This document shows, in pieces, positions 19,177 through 28,490 of a DNA stretch of 64,000 bases. Position 1 is the stretch's first letter; the number at the start of each line of letters is the position of its first letter. The position numbers and the translations under genes were made by a program. The notes below the pieces were generated by a model. It was not told where the DNA came from. It made no database searches and was given only the letters and a program-made list of their open reading frames with translations. The DNA is from Cryomorphaceae bacterium (GTDB lineage Bacteria > Bacteroidota > Bacteroidia > Flavobacteriales > Schleiferiaceae), in NCBI GenBank assembly GCA_024639785.1, contig JAHEGI010000021.1, positions 1 to 64,000 of the forward strand, written 5' to 3'.

Positions 19177-20228
19177 GCGCCGGTTCGAGATTTGATTTCC
19201 GCCCAATATCCTCCCTGGGTCGCCCATAGATCCCATAGGTTCTGTACCTCGTGTTCAAGTTTCGCTGTGTATCCGTCCAAGGTGTAGGATCCCGCTAGAG
19301 GCTGATCTAAGCCTTGCAGTCCGTTTTCGTAAGTGAGGACTAGGACTTGTTGACGGGCCCAATCCTTGGCCTGAGGGCTGTCGTTTAAAGGGCTTATCCA
19401 TAATTCATCACAGCCGCCTAACCAGAGGGCTTGCTGCTGCATGCCGAGGCCAATTAGGGCGGCGGCATCGTCGGTTTGGGACGAAAGGTTTGGACTTCCA
19501 CTGATCCACAAAGGGGCGGAGCGCCCAAGGTGCTTTTGGGTCCTGCGTTCCCACAAACTTCGGGCGGCTTGAACTAAAGCGATGGTCTGCAAATAATCGT
19601 CGTCGGCCTCTAAGTGGAGCCAAGCCCGGTCAGCATATTCCCAGCCGACGTGGTCGAGTTGGGCAAAAAGGGATCCCAAGCCATAGGCAAGTTGCTCTAT
19701 GCACAACAACCCAGGGGTGCTGGTCCGCATTGCTGCGCCATTTCCGCAAAGGACCCGAAGGCCATTCGGGAGTTCCAAGGCTTTGCACACCTGCGCCAAA
19801 TCCGACTCCAGGCTGCCGCACCACGATGTGCGAGTTCGGAAGCGGTGCTCTGCAGGATCCAAGTTGATGGAACCGTGGAGGGCTTCTGGATGCTGACTCG
19901 AAGGCAACGCGCGAAGTTGGTTGGACAAATCTTCGATCATCCCGCCATATACCAAGTGCACCGGAGCAATATCCAGTCGCACATCTTTGAGGAGCGTGGA
20001 TAGATCTTCTGCGCGATGGACCCAAAACAGGAGGGAGCTTGCGCCATGCATAAGCGCCTCTAACGCTTGGCGATTGGCCGATGTAGGGTCAGCGCCGTCG
20101 ATGGCTTCCAAGGCATGGCGATGGGCGAAGGGTCGGGGTCCGGTAGTCCAGGGAAGTTCGGGGTAGTCGGCCTGTTTACCTGTAACCGGAAGGGCAAATC
20201 CATCGGGAAGTGAAATTAACTCACTCAT
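19173..20228 (-). CDS. mutA: Methylmalonyl-CoA mutase, small (non-catalytic) subunit
   Basis: Structural partner of the catalytic subunit. The 351 residues match the barrel part of the mutase family, with [21 protein letters not shown] near the start and [12 protein letters not shown] and [19 protein letters not shown] later. No DxHxxG cobalamin motif is present. It is clearly shorter than the roughly 450-640 residues I expect for MutA proteins, so it appears to have lost the B12-binding domain and more. Overlaps of 4 bp with the FtsB-like gene upstream and the large subunit downstream tie it into one operon. Confidence 0.88.
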   Translation of the reverse strand: MSELISLPDGFALPVTGKQADYPELPWTTGPRPFAHRHALEAIDGADPTSANRQALEALMHGASSLLFWVHRAEDLSTLLKDVRLDIAPVHLVYGGMIEDLSNQLRALPSSQHPEALHGSINLDPAEHRFRTRTSWCGSLESDLAQVCKALELPNGLRVLCGNGAAMRTSTPGLLCIEQLAYGLGSLFAQLDHVGWEYADRAWLHLEADDDYLQTIALVQAARSLWERRTQKHLGRSAPLWISGSPNLSSQTDDAAALIGLGMQQQALWLGGCDELWISPLNDSPQAKDWARQQVLVLTYENGLQGLDQPLAGSYTLDGYTAKLEHEVQNLWDLWATQGGYWAEIKSRTGA

Positions 20229-20554
20229 TCCTCAGTGTTTTCAGGGGTCACCAAGGCTACGCGCTCCCCAGGTTTGTGCATCCAATAGGTTTCACGCGCG
20301 AATTTTTCCAATTTTTCTGGGTCGCTCGCCAGTTCATCCAACTGTCGCTGGGTTTCTTCCAATTCGCGTTGATAAAATTCAATGCCATCCTCTAAGGCGC
20401 GTAATCGCGCATCTAACTCCCACTGGATCAAAGCGGAAGAGGAGTCCAAGAACGCCATCCAAACCACAAAAAACAGCGTGACTAACGTGTATTTATTCGT
20501 CAATCGTTTCCACCAAGGGGAAGATCGTAAGGTTTGCCAGCGGGTCATGCTCAA
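20225..20554 (-). CDS. FtsB/DivIC-family septum formation initiator
   Basis: FtsB-like proteins are bitopic membrane proteins that link early and late divisome components. The 109 residues have a short cytoplasmic N-terminus, one membrane helix (TLVTLFFVVWMAFLD, about 24-38), a periplasmic coiled coil (about 45-80) and the family end ARETYWMHKPGE. Placement right before mutA with a 4-bp overlap is, to my knowledge, a repeated Flavobacteriales gene order, although the functional link is unclear. It begins 30 bp after the ABC transporter stop. Confidence 0.88.
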   Translation of the reverse strand: MSMTRWQTLRSSPWWKRLTNKYTLVTLFFVVWMAFLDSSSALIQWELDARLRALEDGIEFYQRELEETQRQLDELASDPEKLEKFARETYWMHKPGERVALVTPENTEE

Positions 20555-20584
20555 AAATACATCGCAGCCCGCGGTCTTGGGTGC

Positions 20585-22369
20585 TTATCGCATTTGTTGA
20601 TCAACAAATTGGCGGTATTTGCCTCCTTTGACCTGCATGAGCTCCTCATGACTCCCAAATTCAACCACCTGGCCCGCTTCCAAAAAGGCAATCCGATCGG
20701 CATTTCTCACGGTAGACAACCGGTGGGCAATGACGAGGCTCGTCCGGTCAGCCATTAACCGTTGAAGGGCTTCTTGAACGAGCGATTCACTCTCTGCATC
20801 CAAGGATGAAGTAGCTTCATCAAGCAAAAGAATGTGCGGATTTCGGAGCACGGCTCGGGCAATGGCGATGCGCTGACGCTGGCCGCCACTTAATTGGACT
20901 CCCCGCTCACCGATTTGCGTGTCTAAGCCCTCGGGAAACCGCTGGATAAACTCCCATGCGTTGGCTTCCTTGGCCGCTTGGATAATGTCTTCTTCACTAG
21001 CCGAAGGTCGGCCGTATGCGATGTTTTCGCGGATGCTGTGGCCAAAAAGGACGACATCTTGAGGCACCCAGGCAATTTGACTTCGCCACGTTTGCTTTGG
21101 AATGGAATGAGCAGCATGGCCATAGAAATTAAGTTGGCCCGCTTGAATCTCCTGAAAGCGCAGTAAAAGCTGCACCACAGTAGTTTTACCTGCCCCGCTG
21201 GGTCCCACCAGAGCAACTTGCATTCCGGGGGCAATCTCGAGATGAAAACCATTCAAGACGGGCACGTCGGGGCGAGAGGGATAGGCAAAGTCTACCCCGT
21301 TGAAGGAAATGGCTGCATGCTCGGGGACCGCGTTAGGGAGCTCCTTTGAATCCGCTTCGCTCGACTCTTCGATTTGCTCGTCGAGCATATCCAAGAGGGC
21401 TTCTGTGGCGCCCACAGCTTTTTGTAATCGGGCGTATACATCGGCCATGCCTCCGATAGAGCCGCCAATAAAACCAGAGTAAATCACAAAACTAAATAGC
21501 TGTCCTGCTTCTAACTCCCCAGTCGATATCAACGATGTTCCCTTCCAAACCACGGCAACTAAAGCCCCAAAGAGGCCTAGAATGAGGAAGCTCGCGAAGC
21601 CTCCGCGAAGAATCCCTCCGGTGATGGCCAATCGGGCCACATTCAGTGTGGAGGTTTTATAGCGGTCTCGCTCTCGATTTTCATTTGTGTAGGCCTTCAC
21701 TGTCGCAATGGCTGACAGGCTCTCTTCGACCACCGTATTGCTGTCCGCACTGGCATCTTGGACTTGTTTGGAATACTTCCGAATTCGGCTTCCAAAAACG
21801 ACCGCCAGCACGACGACGACGGGTAAGATGGCCAGCATGAAGAGGGTGAGTTTCCAACTAGTGTAGGTCAACAAAGCGATGCCTCCGACAATGACCACAA
21901 TTTGCCGAATGAACTCAGCGAGCGTGCTTGTGAATGTTTCTTGAAGCACCCCGATGTCGGATTGAAGCCGGCTTGTCAATTCACCTACCCGACGGTTGTG
22001 AAAGAAGGGTAGGGGTAGGTCGATCAGATGACTATACATCGCTTGACGCAGGGCGGCGAGCGCACGCTGAGCCACGCGCTCAAAAAAGACAATACGTCCA
22101 AAGCTAAATACCGCTTGCGCCAAAAGGAGGGCGCCCAGGGTTAGGGCAATGGGGTTGATTTGGCTCGGATCGTTCTGAGCCGCATCCACCAGATCCCCTA
22201 GGAAGGCTGGGAAGGCCAAGTTGCTACTCGAGGAGAGGAGCAGGAAAAGCATACCCAAAAGAAATTCAGCCTGGAACGGCCGGATATAGACGTACATCCG
22301 AGCGATGCGCTGAAGTGCTTTCCAGGTGATAGGTTTTTTGGGCGTTTTGGAGCCTGAACGACGCGCCAC
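20585..22369 (-). CDS. ABC exporter, membrane and ATPase domains fused (MsbA-like)
   Basis: The 594 residues contain a six-helix exporter membrane domain (about 25-330) followed by an ATPase. The ATPase has Walker A GPSGAGKTT, the signature LSGGQRQRIAIAR, Walker B ILLLDEATSS and the H-loop VIAHRLSTV. Such half-transporters dimerise and export lipids, lipopolysaccharide precursors, peptides or drugs; the substrate is not readable. It starts 1 bp after the oxygenase stop, so it belongs to the SDR-oxygenase run, which hints at export of a modified small or lipid molecule (inference). Confidence 0.93.
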   Translation of the reverse strand: MARRSGSKTPKKPITWKALQRIARMYVYIRPFQAEFLLGMLFLLLSSSSNLAFPAFLGDLVDAAQNDPSQINPIALTLGALLLAQAVFSFGRIVFFERVAQRALAALRQAMYSHLIDLPLPFFHNRRVGELTSRLQSDIGVLQETFTSTLAEFIRQIVVIVGGIALLTYTSWKLTLFMLAILPVVVVLAVVFGSRIRKYSKQVQDASADSNTVVEESLSAIATVKAYTNENRERDRYKTSTLNVARLAITGGILRGGFASFLILGLFGALVAVVWKGTSLISTGELEAGQLFSFVIYSGFIGGSIGGMADVYARLQKAVGATEALLDMLDEQIEESSEADSKELPNAVPEHAAISFNGVDFAYPSRPDVPVLNGFHLEIAPGMQVALVGPSGAGKTTVVQLLLRFQEIQAGQLNFYGHAAHSIPKQTWRSQIAWVPQDVVLFGHSIRENIAYGRPSASEEDIIQAAKEANAWEFIQRFPEGLDTQIGERGVQLSGGQRQRIAIARAVLRNPHILLLDEATSSLDAESESLVQEALQRLMADRTSLVIAHRLSTVRNADRIAFLEAGQVVEFGSHEELMQVKGGKYRQFVDQQMR

Positions 22370-22370
22370 C

Positions 22371-23174
22371 TCAGTATTTGTTTTTGTCTTGAAAATCCAA
22401 GGACTTTAAGCCCAGTGTTTTTAAAAGCCTCTTGGCATTGATTTTTACCCATTCCTTGCTGGCGGTGGCGCTCCGGCGCATCCAACCATCCTCCGGACGG
22501 GAGACAAATTTGGAATCACTGTATCGGAATCCTTCCCCGACTTCGGTGTAATAGTAGGCATAGAAGCTCTTCCGGCTTTCCCCTTCAGGGATATTGATTG
22601 CGGCATACCCGTGCGGACTATTCTCGTCGGTGAGGAAAATGACTGCCCGGTTAAATGCGGGGGCAATCTTGTGCTCGCAGCGGGTCATTTTGGGATCCCA
22701 AATTTCTAGGTGACCACCATAGGCTTCTTTCCAATGCTTGTTCAGATAGATCAGCAAGTTGATCCGGCGCCAGAGCCCTGAGGCGGGGTCATAATTGACG
22801 TCAATGTGCACATCTACATAGCTGCCTTGACCTCCTTGGTGTAGGCCAGAGCCGAGGGAATTATCTGGAGTGATCAATTGGGGAATGCCCGTAAGGGTAG
22901 ACATCCACTGGCTGAATTCTTCGGAGCGAATCGTATTGCGCACCTCCGTAAACATAGGATCCCACCGTTCGAAATGGTAGTCCTCCACCTTGTTTTCGTT
23001 CAAGCTTTTTCGCTTCACTTTCAAGGAGTCCACGGACGGGAAGTGATCGAAAAGACGATCAGCGACTTCGGCCTCTAAAAAGTTGTCAAGGACCACAAAC
23101 TGGCAAGGGGCAGCGGCGGCAAATTGCTGGCTGAGCTGCGGGAGATTGTCGAGATGCTGTTTATTTACGCGCAT
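22371..23174 (-). CDS. 2-oxoglutarate/Fe(II)-dependent oxygenase (prolyl hydroxylase-like)
   Basis: Enzymes of this family hydroxylate a substrate using O2, 2-oxoglutarate and Fe(II). The 267 residues form a double-stranded beta-helix with the iron facial triad HxD at 123-125 (YVDVHIDVNYD) and His198 (ENSPHGY), and Arg211 placed to bind 2-oxoglutarate. LLIYLNKHWKEAYGGHLEIWD is a hallmark of the prolyl 4-hydroxylase/Tpa1-like group, which modifies proteins or small molecules. Its start overlaps the SDR gene by 14 bp. The substrate is unknown. Confidence 0.88.
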   Translation of the reverse strand: MRVNKQHLDNLPQLSQQFAAAAPCQFVVLDNFLEAEVADRLFDHFPSVDSLKVKRKSLNENKVEDYHFERWDPMFTEVRNTIRSEEFSQWMSTLTGIPQLITPDNSLGSGLHQGGQGSYVDVHIDVNYDPASGLWRRINLLIYLNKHWKEAYGGHLEIWDPKMTRCEHKIAPAFNRAVIFLTDENSPHGYAAINIPEGESRKSFYAYYYTEVGEGFRYSDSKFVSRPEDGWMRRSATASKEWVKINAKRLLKTLGLKSLDFQDKNKY

Positions 23175-23946
23175 AATTCCGGCGGAGTATTCGATAAAAT
23201 AATCGAGGGAAATAATAGTGCAAAGGAAGGGCCAAACCTTCGAACCCTGTCATGACGGCATGAAAACGACGTCCTTGGGCGAAGCGCCAAATCCGATGAG
23301 CCAATTTGGCAGGGTCCATGCCCTGCTCTTGAGCTTTTCCGGGTTTGTTTAACGCACTTCCATCCTCTTTCAAGGAGCCCATCATGATCGCTGTATTGAC
23401 ATTGCCGGGACTGACCAGCTGCACCCGGATGGGGCTGTCATAGAGTTCTTCCTTGAGGGATTCTAGGTACAGGTGTAGGGCGCCTTTGCTTGCGGAATAG
23501 GCGGCCAATTTACGCTGTCCAAATTGAGAGGCGATGCTGCCAATAGCCACAATCCGACCAAATCCTGCGCGCTCCATTTTCGGAAGCAAGGCTTTAATGG
23601 TCGCCACTGGAGACCAATAGTTCAGTGCAAATACGTGCTCTTCGACAGAAAGTTGAGTTTTTTCCACACTGCCCCACTGTCCGATGCCCGCATTGAGGAT
23701 ACAGCAATCCAATCCGCCGTGAAGGTCCCAAGCCGATTGAACAAGGGCGGGGAGTTGGTCAATCTGTGTCAAATCTGCGGGAAGCACGTGAATTTTTTCG
23801 CGCTGAGGACAAGAATTCGCCACCGCCTCTAAAGCGTCCGCTCGGCGGGCCGTGGCGATGACATGCCAGCCCTGACGGGCGTATTCGGCCACTAAGGCAG
23901 CGCCAATCCCGGAGGATGCGCCCGTAATCCAAACCACTTGATGCAT
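23161..23946 (-). CDS. Short-chain dehydrogenase/reductase (SDR)
   Basis: NAD(P)-dependent oxidoreductase with a Rossmann fold. The 261 residues have the cofactor loop TGASSGIG (8-15), LNAG (about 84-87), and the catalytic Ser137, Tyr150 and Lys154 (YSASK). Basic residues after the second strand (ATARRAD) favour NADP(H). The C-terminal extension with hydrophobic LPLHYYFPRLFYRIL may touch a membrane or lipid substrate. It is first in a seven-gene minus run and is divergent from rpmH. The substrate is unknown. Confidence 0.9.
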   Translation of the reverse strand: MHQVVWITGASSGIGAALVAEYARQGWHVIATARRADALEAVANSCPQREKIHVLPADLTQIDQLPALVQSAWDLHGGLDCCILNAGIGQWGSVEKTQLSVEEHVFALNYWSPVATIKALLPKMERAGFGRIVAIGSIASQFGQRKLAAYSASKGALHLYLESLKEELYDSPIRVQLVSPGNVNTAIMMGSLKEDGSALNKPGKAQEQGMDPAKLAHRIWRFAQGRRFHAVMTGFEGLALPLHYYFPRLFYRILRRNYARK

Positions 23947-23950
23947 TTTT

Positions 23951-23958
23951 CAAAGATA
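23951..23958 (-). promoter_or_regulatory. Putative SDR-operon promoter -7 box, 4 nt from the ATG
   Basis: The minus strand reads TATCTTTG, then AAAA, then the SDR start codon. It is an exact TAnnTTTG match and implies a leaderless or nearly leaderless mRNA. It lies in the 68-bp divergent region shared with the rpmH promoter. Confidence 0.5.
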
Positions 23959-23962
23959 TCTA

Positions 23963-24173
<211 letters not shown>

Positions 24174-24199
24174 TGCGTCATTCTTGTTAATAATTTCAA

Positions 24200-24228
24200 A
24201 GGTGTTGCCGTGGCAGCACCTTTTTTTT
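24200..24228 (+). terminator. Rho-independent terminator of rpmH
   Basis: A GC-rich stem (24201-24208 with 24213-24220, loop CGTG, one G-U pair) is followed directly by eight T residues (24221-24228). It lies 27 bp after the rpmH stop and ahead of carB. Confidence 0.85.
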
Positions 24229-24266
24229 GTGCCGTAGAGCCCCCATTTTTGAACAAACTATAGCTA

Positions 24267-27116
24267 ATGCCCAAGAACAACGATATCCAGTCCATCCTCA
24301 TCATCGGAAGCGGTCCCATTGTCATCGGTCAAGCGTGTGAATTTGATTACTCTGGATCCCAAGCAGCGCGCTCCTTACGCGAAGAGGGAATTGAAGTTTC
24401 ATTGATTAATTCCAACCCCGCAACCATCATGACAGATGAGGTGGTAGCGGACCATATTTATCTCCTTCCTTTAGAAATTGAATCGCTCGAAAAGATCTTA
24501 AAAGAGCGTAAGATCGATGCCGTTTTACCAACAATGGGTGGTCAAACAGCGCTAAACCTATGCATCGAGGCAGACAAGCAAGGCTTGTGGACCGAATACG
24601 GAGTGGATATCATTGGGGTAGATATTGACGCGATCAATATCACCGAAGACCGTGAAGAGTTCAAGGTGTTGATGGCCAAAATTGGTATTCCCATGGCCCC
24701 AGCCAAGACAGCGACAAGCTACCTGAAAGGAAAGGAGATCGCTCAGGAATTTGGTTTCCCACTATGCGTTCGTGCCTCCTATACCTTGGGCGGTAGTGGA
24801 GCCTCCTTTGTATGGAATAAGGATGAATTCGATGTGGCGCTTCAACGCGGATTAGAAATCAGTCCGATCCACGAGGTCATGATTGACAAGGCTTTGTTAG
24901 GTTGGAAAGAATTTGAGTTGGAGCTCCTACGGGACAAAAATGACAATGTCATCATCATTTGTTCGATTGAGAACATGGATCCCATGGGCATTCACACGGG
25001 CGATTCCATCACGGTGGCCCCTGCCATGACCTTAAGCGATTCTACCTACCAGCGAATGCGGGATATGGCCATCCACATGATGCGCTCAATCGGAAATTTT
25101 GCGGGAGGATGTAACGTTCAGTTCGCAGTAAGCCCTGACGATGCGGAAGAAATCGTTGCGATTGAGATTAATCCACGTGTTTCACGTTCTTCGGCCTTGG
25201 CGTCAAAAGCCACCGGATACCCCATTGCAAAAATTGCGGCAAAGTTGGCCATTGGCTACACGTTGGATGAATTGAGCAATCAAATTACCAAGACGACCAC
25301 GGCCTATTTTGAGCCTACCCTAGATTACGTAATCGTCAAGATTCCCCGATGGAACTTTGATAAGTTCGAAGGCGCAGATCGCCGCCTTGGCCTGCAGATG
25401 AAGTCCGTTGGCGAGGTCATGGGTATTGGTCGAAGCTTCCAAGAGGCGCTCCACAAAGCAGCACAATCCCTTGAAATTAAGCGCAATGGATTAGGAGCCG
25501 ATGGCAAGGGCATTACGGATCAAAACACCATTTTACACAAACTTGAGCACGCTTCGTGGGATCGCGTGTTCGTCCTGTACGATGCGATGCAAATGGGGAT
25601 TCCTTTGCGTCGGATCCACGAAATCACCAAAATCGACCTGTGGTTCTTGAAGCAAATTGAAGATTTGGTCGAGACGCAGAAAAAACTGGAGAAACATAGC
25701 CTTGATTCGATTCCTTTTGAACTTCTCTTGGATGCCAAAATGAAGGGTTTTGCCGACCGCCAAATTGCGCACATGACCCGCAGTTTGGAATCGCAAATTC
25801 ACAGCAAACGAGTTGAAATGGGTATCGAACGCGTGTGGAAACTCGTAGATACCTGTGCGGCTGAATTCCCCGCCATGACGCCCTACTATTACTCCACATT
25901 TGAGTTGCCCATGCAAAATGCGGCGGGGGAGCTCTACGCGGAAAATGAGGTCGTAGTTTCAGATCGTGAAAAAGTGGTAGTCTTGGGCTCGGGCCCGAAC
26001 CGAATTGGTCAAGGAATCGAGTTTGATTATTCCTGCGTACATGGCGTATTGGCGGCCAAAGAATGCGGCTATGAGACGATCATGATTAACTGCAATCCCG
26101 AGACCGTCTCTACCGATTTTGACACGGCAGATAAGCTCTACTTTGAACCGGTCTTCTGGGAGCACATTTACGACATCATTCGCAGCGAAAAACCGAAAGG
26201 AGTGATTGTCCAATTGGGTGGCCAGACCGCCCTGAAATTGGCCGAGAAACTAGAGCGATTTGGCATTCCTATTTTGGGCACGAGCTATGAAAGTCTCGAT
26301 TTAGCTGAAGATCGTGGGCGCTTTTCGACGCGATTGAAAGAGTATAACATCCCATACCCCCGTTTTGATGTCATCACGCATGCGGATGAAGCGCGTGCAG
26401 TGGCCGCGGAACTGGGCTATCCTATTTTGGTGCGACCCTCCTATGTCCTGGGGGGGCAAGGGATGAAGATTGTCATCAATGATGAAGAGCTCGAAACGCA
26501 TGTCGTGGAGTTATTCAAAGATTTTCCGGGCAATCGCGTCCTCCTGGATCATTACCTCGAGGGAGCTATCGAAGCGGAAGCCGATGCCATTTGTGACGGC
26601 GAAGATGTTTACATCATTGGTATCATGGAACATATTGAACCCTGTGGCGTGCACTCAGGAGACTCGAATGCGACGTTGCCTCCGTTTAACTTGGGCGAGC
26701 TTGTGATGCAGCAAATCATTGATCACACACATACCATTGCCAAAGGGTTGGGTACGGTCGGCTTGATCAATATTCAATTTGCGGTCAAGAACGACACGGT
26801 CTACATCATTGAAGCCAACCCGCGTGCTTCGCGCACGGTGCCATTCATTTGTAAGGCCTACAAAGAGCCCTATGTGAATGCTGCGGCCAAAGTCATGCTG
26901 GGAGCCAAAAAAGTGAAGGATTTCAATTTCAATCCGCAATTGGAGGGATGGGCTATCAAGGTGCCCGTATTCAGCTTCAATAAATTCCCCGATGTCAATA
27001 AGACCTTGGGCCCCCAAATGAAGTCGACTGGTGAAGCCATTCACTTTGTCAAGAGCTTGCGCGATCCTTTATTCCGAAAGTTATACTCAGAGCGGAATTT
27101 CTACTTGTCTAAGTAG
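24267..27116 (+). CDS. carB: Carbamoyl-phosphate synthase large subunit, no allosteric domain
   Basis: CarB makes carbamoyl phosphate from bicarbonate, ammonia (from CarA) and two ATP, feeding pyrimidine and arginine synthesis. The 949 residues have two ATP-grasp halves. The first starts ILIIGSGPIVIGQACEFDYSG, the second VVVLGSGPNRIGQGIEFDYSC, and a helical oligomerisation region of about 400-550 lies between them. The protein ends at NFYLSK, about 120 residues short of E. coli CarB, so the C-terminal MGS-like domain that binds UMP and ornithine is missing. I recall the same short form in other Flavobacteriia. carA is not adjacent. Confidence 0.95.
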   Translation: MPKNNDIQSILIIGSGPIVIGQACEFDYSGSQAARSLREEGIEVSLINSNPATIMTDEVVADHIYLLPLEIESLEKILKERKIDAVLPTMGGQTALNLCIEADKQGLWTEYGVDIIGVDIDAINITEDREEFKVLMAKIGIPMAPAKTATSYLKGKEIAQEFGFPLCVRASYTLGGSGASFVWNKDEFDVALQRGLEISPIHEVMIDKALLGWKEFELELLRDKNDNVIIICSIENMDPMGIHTGDSITVAPAMTLSDSTYQRMRDMAIHMMRSIGNFAGGCNVQFAVSPDDAEEIVAIEINPRVSRSSALASKATGYPIAKIAAKLAIGYTLDELSNQITKTTTAYFEPTLDYVIVKIPRWNFDKFEGADRRLGLQMKSVGEVMGIGRSFQEALHKAAQSLEIKRNGLGADGKGITDQNTILHKLEHASWDRVFVLYDAMQMGIPLRRIHEITKIDLWFLKQIEDLVETQKKLEKHSLDSIPFELLLDAKMKGFADRQIAHMTRSLESQIHSKRVEMGIERVWKLVDTCAAEFPAMTPYYYSTFELPMQNAAGELYAENEVVVSDREKVVVLGSGPNRIGQGIEFDYSCVHGVLAAKECGYETIMINCNPETVSTDFDTADKLYFEPVFWEHIYDIIRSEKPKGVIVQLGGQTALKLAEKLERFGIPILGTSYESLDLAEDRGRFSTRLKEYNIPYPRFDVITHADEARAVAAELGYPILVRPSYVLGGQGMKIVINDEELETHVVELFKDFPGNRVLLDHYLEGAIEAEADAICDGEDVYIIGIMEHIEPCGVHSGDSNATLPPFNLGELVMQQIIDHTHTIAKGLGTVGLINIQFAVKNDTVYIIEANPRASRTVPFICKAYKEPYVNAAAKVMLGAKKVKDFNFNPQLEGWAIKVPVFSFNKFPDVNKTLGPQMKSTGEAIHFVKSLRDPLFRKLYSERNFYLSK

Positions 27117-27215
27117 ATTTCGCGCCGAGGCGTAGCCCTCAGGGCGTATGTGCTTTCTGGGAAGGGCGAACGGTTGTTCGTGGTCTGGATTCGCTCGATT
27201 TTCTCTTGCGTTTCG

Positions 27216-28481
27216 TTAGGCCATCAACTGCGATGCAAGTCCTTTTCGCGTGTAGGCATTTCGTGCCTCCAAGGAGGCGCCTGTGGGGCCTTCATCCATC
27301 CAGCGCATAAGGCATTGGCTCGCCTCTGTGGCAGATTCAAACAGGGTTCCGGCCTGACAGCCGTGCAGAATTTCTTGGGCATCGCCATTTAAGGGTCCAA
27401 AACCCCAAATTGGCCTTCCGCTTCCGAGGTATTCAAATAATTTCCCAGTCAAAATACCTTGATTGTTTGGCAGATCTGGGATGAGTAATAGGAGTGCATC
27501 AGCTTCTTGGAGCACAGCTACGGAGGATTTATGCGGGAGGTACCCCAGGAATTCGGTGTGAAATTGCGGAAATTCCTCCTGAAGATGCGCCATGCGCGCT
27601 TCAAACTCCTTGGCTGGACGTCCAGCCATGCGCAAGCGTAAAGCCCGCCCAGAGTTCAAAATTTGACGCAAGGTATCTTCGACCAATCGAACGGGGTACT
27701 CCAAGGTTAAGGTGCCTGTGTAAGCCAGGGTATAGACCGCATTATTGGGTGTCAGCGCCTCTTGGCTAAAATCAGCGGGGTCATAGCCATTGGGCATGAT
27801 GTGACACCGCTCGGATGCGCCGGGTACTTTGGCTTCAAACAAGCGCTGTAAATCCTTGGAGACCGTGATAATGCGATCGGATTCGCTCAGGACAGAATGC
27901 TCCATACGCGCATCCAGTCGTCGGGCCCAGCGGCTAGGGTAGAAGCGGTCATAGTAGTAAATGTCCGTCCATGGATCGCGAAAGTCCGCCCACCATTGGA
28001 TACCAAGCTGTCGCTTGAGGGCTCGGCCAATGAGATGCGTCGAATGAGGAGGCCCTGTGGTGATTATGACATCAAAAGGCCACTTGGCATGGAGCTGTCG
28101 GGCCTTGGAAAGGGCATAGCCGTTCCAGCCTCGACGCGGATCGGGTAAGAAGAAATTACCACGAATAAAACGCGACAAGCGCTGGATAGGTCCAGGTCGG
28201 CCGGCTTGGTTGGCAAAGCCACTGAAAGGCACTTCCTTTCTGCGCGTTAACTTCTGATAGGCGGCGAACCAGTCTCGGGCTGGGGTGTGATGTACCGTGA
28301 GCGGCTTAGCCTCATCCAGCAGGCTCTCATCGCGTAAAGGATAAGTGGCCTGCTCTGGGTCTACGGTCAAAATTTCGACCTGATGACCGAGCTCAGCAAG
28401 GGCGAGGCTGGTCTTCAGCCAACGCTGAACTCCCGGGCCGCCTGCCGGAGGCCAATAATAGGAGATGACCAGCAATCGCAT
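27216..28481 (-). CDS. Family 4-type glycosyltransferase
   Basis: The 421-residue GT-B protein starts with the acceptor-domain motif ISYYWPPAGGPGVQRWLK. It carries ITTGPPHSTHLIGRAL, WADFRDPWTD and a C-terminal nucleotide-sugar-binding domain with FEYLGSGRPIWGFGP. Such enzymes add a sugar from a nucleotide donor to a lipid-linked or polysaccharide acceptor at the inner membrane. It starts 9 bp after the YfhO-like gene on the same strand. Donor and acceptor are unknown. It converges on carB with a 99-bp gap that shows no clear terminator. Confidence 0.88.
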   Translation of the reverse strand: MRLLVISYYWPPAGGPGVQRWLKTSLALAELGHQVEILTVDPEQATYPLRDESLLDEAKPLTVHHTPARDWFAAYQKLTRRKEVPFSGFANQAGRPGPIQRLSRFIRGNFFLPDPRRGWNGYALSKARQLHAKWPFDVIITTGPPHSTHLIGRALKRQLGIQWWADFRDPWTDIYYYDRFYPSRWARRLDARMEHSVLSESDRIITVSKDLQRLFEAKVPGASERCHIMPNGYDPADFSQEALTPNNAVYTLAYTGTLTLEYPVRLVEDTLRQILNSGRALRLRMAGRPAKEFEARMAHLQEEFPQFHTEFLGYLPHKSSVAVLQEADALLLLIPDLPNNQGILTGKLFEYLGSGRPIWGFGPLNGDAQEILHGCQAGTLFESATEASQCLMRWMDEGPTGASLEARNAYTRKGLASQLMA

Positions 28482-28490
28482 TGGCCGAAT

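Noticed and set aside
26655-27044. 129-codon minus-strand frame at the end of carB
   Set aside because: Antisense shadow of the conserved second ATP-grasp half.
27117-27215. Terminator in the carB-glycosyltransferase convergent gap
   Set aside because: Small GC palindromes occur near 27124-27150 but there is no adequate loop or T tract on either strand.
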